The notes under the pieces are model-generated. The model was not told the DNA's origin, did not search any database, and was given only the letters and a program-made list of their open reading frames with translations. Below, piece by piece: positions 5,850 through 7,970 of a DNA stretch of 7,970 nucleotides. The stretch lies in assembly GCA_964607765.1 (NCBI GenBank), contig CAZSNT010000276.1, forward strand, positions 1-7,970. Direction: 5' to 3'. The position numbers and the translations under genes are program-made. The stretch comes from CAZSNT01 sp964607765. Its GTDB lineage: Bacteria > Verrucomicrobiota > Lentisphaeria > Oligosphaerales > JABHEG01. Each line of letters begins with the position of its first letter. The first letter of the stretch is position 1.

Positions 5850-7675
5850 TGCTCGTCCCTCGCAGTCTCGGGCGTCCGTCGCTGCCAGATGAGAAATGGA
5901 TGGATGCTCTCAATGAGTTCGTAGTTCTCTCGGACGAACTCGGCCATGGGGCCGTTGCCTGGGGAGGCAGCGGCGTTGGCGTCAGCTGCGCTCTTCCGGC
6001 CTGGTGGCCACTGCCGCAGCACGACGCAGTAGTCGGGAACGCGGTTGTTCTCGATCATGTAGCGCACGTTGTCTTCGCGGAACCACAGCGGCCAGCGGTT
6101 GGTGGACCACGTGTAGCGTTCGGCGGGTCGCGTCCCCGTCAGGTAGTAGAGCATCGCGCTGTTCGGGCAGGCGAGGAGGAAATCGCCTCTGTCGACCCGT
6201 GGCTCGAGGAACGCCAACAATGCATCCAGCGCAGCGACGCGGTCCGGCGTGGATCGGATGCCGGTGAGTTGGGGGGACGAGAACTCGGCCGTGAGGGATG
6301 GAGGAGGGGCATCGCGGTAGGTTCTTGTCCACTGGGACTGCAGGTTCAGGAAGGCGTAGGCCAAGCACAGAGACGCAAGCCATACCTGTTGCGCGGGGGG
6401 GGCGTTGCGCGCCGGCGCGTGCTGCGGCTGGGAGCAAGAGAGAGACATCCCCAGGCTGACCACACCAACGCCGAGTATAAGAGGGGTGATGCGTGTACCA
6501 TTCACGAAAATCGACCCAGACAGGAGACCTGCGACGCACAAGAACGCGAGCGCTGACGGAACGAGAATGAGCAGGCACATCATCCATTCCTGCATTCGAG
6601 GCGTTCTCTGCCCGACGCATCGTCCGCAGAGCAGCAGGCCTGCGATATTGATCCCGACTGCAGCACTCGTTATGCAGTACTGAACGTGGAAGAGCCCTCC
6701 TCGCGAATCAATTGGGGGGATGTACTTGACAATGAGAATGACAAAACCAGCCGTGCAGATGGGAAGACACAATCGTATCGCCTTGAGCAGTCGCTCCATC
6801 TTGATCGACAGGATGCGTTCAACGCAAGCGACCAAGCCGACCGTAGAGAGAGTGTGCGGCACACAGCGGATGGATATCCTGAGAAAAGTGCGCACTTTCT
6901 GCTCAAGGCCCTGCGAATAGACTGGGAATGCCGCTATGACTTTGTGTGCTTCGATGAAGTGTGGCACCAGTCCAGCGGAGACGAGGAGGACGAGACCCAC
7001 GGCGGTTGGCACCAAGGCCGCTGTCAGGAATGCTGTGCTGGGCGTCCTGCAGCGTCCGAACAGGCTTGGCCGGCACACAGCCGCCGCGAGGACAAACGCA
7101 GGGACAGCCAGCACGAGCAATGTGGGGAAGTACGCGAGAGCACTGCCAGAGAAGAGTACTCCTCCAGCCAGCCCCAAGGCAAGCTTCCGCAGCCTCGTCT
7201 GTGCCAGGCATGCAAAGGTGTAGAGCACCAGCGATATCAGCAGCAGATGGGATGTGAGCAACCAATATCCAGGCGTCCAGATGCGAGTCATATAGAAAGA
7301 CGTTGCCGCAACAGCGCTCGCAGCGAGGAAGGGAGGACTGAATCTGGCAAAGAGGGAGAACAGGAGCACGGCAGACGTGAGTTGCAGTGTGACGGCTGCG
7401 CAGCGCAGGCCGTAGAGGGAGATGCTTGAATGCAGGGCAAACGCTGGCCACATGAGCACGTCGAACATCCGCACGTAGTTCATCATCTCGTCACGCAGAG
7501 GGGCATCCCCCATCGTATACCGCAGGGGTGCGCTCGCGTACAACCCCTCGTCGGTAAGGTCGAGGCCGAACCGGGCGCGGAGGAAACCATGCCACGAGAC
7601 CAAGATCATGAGCACGATAGGCAACGCCCAAGTCGACGCCAGGCGCGAGGGGCGCTGAGTCGGTGACTGCATCAT
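5846..7675 (-). CDS. Polytopic membrane glycosyltransferase-like protein (GT-C type)
   Basis: From the ATG at 7675 the protein has 609 residues and about 12-13 hydrophobic membrane segments. The first is near residues 16-28. Just after it the external loop carries LDLTDEGLYASAPLRYTMGD (about 39-57), with an Asp-Glu pair at 42-43 of the kind that GT-C enzymes use as catalytic and metal-binding acids. The C-terminus (about the last 130 residues) is soluble and includes ACPNSAMLYYLTGTRPAERY and a final ENYELIES...FLIWQRR, a pattern I associate with PMT/ArnT-like polysaccharide enzymes. The expected role is sugar transfer from a polyprenyl-phosphate donor on the outer face of the inner membrane; a polymerase role is less likely. 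GGAGAG at 7691-7686 lies 10 bases before ATG 7675 (13 before the adjacent ATG 7672). A longer frame to 7876 exists but overlaps the preceding gene's 3' end out of frame. Its stop overlaps the next gene's TTG start. Confidence 0.82.
   Translation of the reverse strand: MMQSPTQRPSRLASTWALPIVLMILVSWHGFLRARFGLDLTDEGLYASAPLRYTMGDAPLRDEMMNYVRMFDVLMWPAFALHSSISLYGLRCAAVTLQLTSAVLLFSLFARFSPPFLAASAVAATSFYMTRIWTPGYWLLTSHLLLISLVLYTFACLAQTRLRKLALGLAGGVLFSGSALAYFPTLLVLAVPAFVLAAAVCRPSLFGRCRTPSTAFLTAALVPTAVGLVLLVSAGLVPHFIEAHKVIAAFPVYSQGLEQKVRTFLRISIRCVPHTLSTVGLVACVERILSIKMERLLKAIRLCLPICTAGFVILIVKYIPPIDSRGGLFHVQYCITSAAVGINIAGLLLCGRCVGQRTPRMQEWMMCLLILVPSALAFLCVAGLLSGSIFVNGTRITPLILGVGVVSLGMSLSCSQPQHAPARNAPPAQQVWLASLCLAYAFLNLQSQWTRTYRDAPPPSLTAEFSSPQLTGIRSTPDRVAALDALLAFLEPRVDRGDFLLACPNSAMLYYLTGTRPAERYTWSTNRWPLWFREDNVRYMIENNRVPDYCVVLRQWPPGRKSAADANAAASPGNGPMAEFVRENYELIESIHPFLIWQRRTPETARDEH
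5856..5860 (-). promoter_or_regulatory. Shine-Dalgarno supporting the TTG start of the oxidoreductase
   Basis: AGGGA on the minus strand, six bases before TTG 5849-5847, lies inside the last codons of the upstream membrane protein gene. It is the main reason to accept the rare TTG start and fits coupled translation across the 4-base TTGA overlap. Confidence 0.65.
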
Positions 7676-7685
7676 CGTGAACGGG

Positions 7686-7691
7686 CTCTCC
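7686..7691 (-). promoter_or_regulatory. Shine-Dalgarno of the membrane glycosyltransferase gene
   Basis: GGAGAG on the minus strand precedes the ATG-ATG pair at 7675-7670 by 10 and 13 bases. It decides against the longer frame starting at 7876, whose extra 67 residues show no membrane or family signature. Confidence 0.6.
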
Positions 7692-7727
7692 ACTGTGGAA
7701 TTTCGTCGGAGCAGGAACGAAGCAGCA

Positions 7728-7970
7728 TCAGTTCTTTCGAAGGGAACACAACAGGAATCTGGCGCATTTGGGCCATGAGACCGGCGTAGCCGTGACGTAA
7801 CGGCTTTCAATGCTCTCAATGGACATGCCATCCAGCGCCTGAAGAAGATCGTGTGTCTCCCTGAAGCTGCGGACATGCTGTCCTTGTTCGAGCCTGATGT
7901 AATGGCGAACTAGCCAGACCCCGTCCTGAAAGGGGTGTGTCTGGTTGAGATCGGTTCCGCGGAACGCCGC
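7728..7970 (-). CDS. 3' end of an unidentified gene, possibly a SAM methyltransferase
   Basis: This frame is open from the right edge to a TGA at 7730-7728 and gives the last 80 residues of a protein whose start lies outside the window. It shows FRGTDLNQTHPF, then GVWLVRHYIRLEQGQ and FRETHDLLQALDGM, and ends RYVTATPVSWPKCARFLL followed by a basic tail. The alternation of a helix (ETHDLLQAL) and two late strands is compatible with the C-terminal part of a class I methyltransferase-like Rossmann fold, but I cannot identify it firmly. The codons look natural and protein-like, unlike the overlapping out-of-frame extension of the downstream gene. It ends 52 bases before the membrane glycosyltransferase start, consistent with one operon. 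Confidence 0.7.
   Translation of the reverse strand, partial: AAFRGTDLNQTHPFQDGVWLVRHYIRLEQGQHVRSFRETHDLLQALDGMSIESIESRYVTATPVSWPKCARFLLCSLRKN

Noticed and set aside
7676..7876. 67-residue N-terminal extension of the membrane protein
   Set aside because: It overlaps the 3' end of the preceding gene in another frame and has no membrane or family signature. The ATG at 7675 has a good ribosome binding site and is followed directly by the first membrane segment.

Overview
The window carries one strand-coherent gene cluster, all on the minus strand, that looks like part of an exopolysaccharide, capsule or O-antigen locus of a high-GC Gram-negative-type bacterium. In transcription order (right to left) it holds: the 3' end of an unidentified gene (7970-7728, possibly a methyltransferase); a polytopic GT-C-type membrane glycosyltransferase (7675-5846); a bi-domain oxidoreductase fusing an MDR (alcohol-dehydrogenase-like) half to a Gfo/Idh/MocA half (5849-3537); a 406-bp repeat-filled gap; a heparinase II/III (alginate-lyase-like) protein (3130-1427); and a WbuB-like GT4 glycosyltransferase (1343-117). 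The first 116 bases hold no convincing gene.

How the genes may work together (inference): the bi-domain dehydrogenase would make or modify a nucleotide sugar, the GT4 enzyme would add a sugar to the lipid-linked repeat unit at the inner face of the membrane, the GT-C protein would add a residue from a lipid-phosphate sugar donor on the outer face, and the heparinase-like protein would cleave or modify uronate-type linkages. As I recall, bi-domain oxidoreductase, heparinase II/III and WbuB-type GT4 genes often sit together in surface-polysaccharide loci. The taxon cannot be fixed. The GC content and the abundance of short-period repeats make me think of PVC-group genomes (Kiritimatiellota/Lentisphaerota-like), but this is a weak impression.

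The most striking content is the repeats. At least four unrelated-looking families are present. (1) GA-initiated 7-mers form a 118-bp element inside the oxidoreductase reading frame (4166-4283), and a short tract of the same kind lies at 4624-4644. (2) A 10-mer array encodes the linker between the two halves of that enzyme (4661-4708). (3) TGACTSAW octamers begin exactly at the stop codons of the heparinase and GT4 genes (1398-1429, 108-119), with one more unit at 8-15. (4) A cluster of CCCGGGT...ACCCGGG palindromes, in direct and inverted copies, lies between the oxidoreductase and heparinase genes (3216-3491). The repeats inside the oxidoreductase preserve the frame and should be translated. 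I see no CRISPR array, tRNA, rRNA or transposase.
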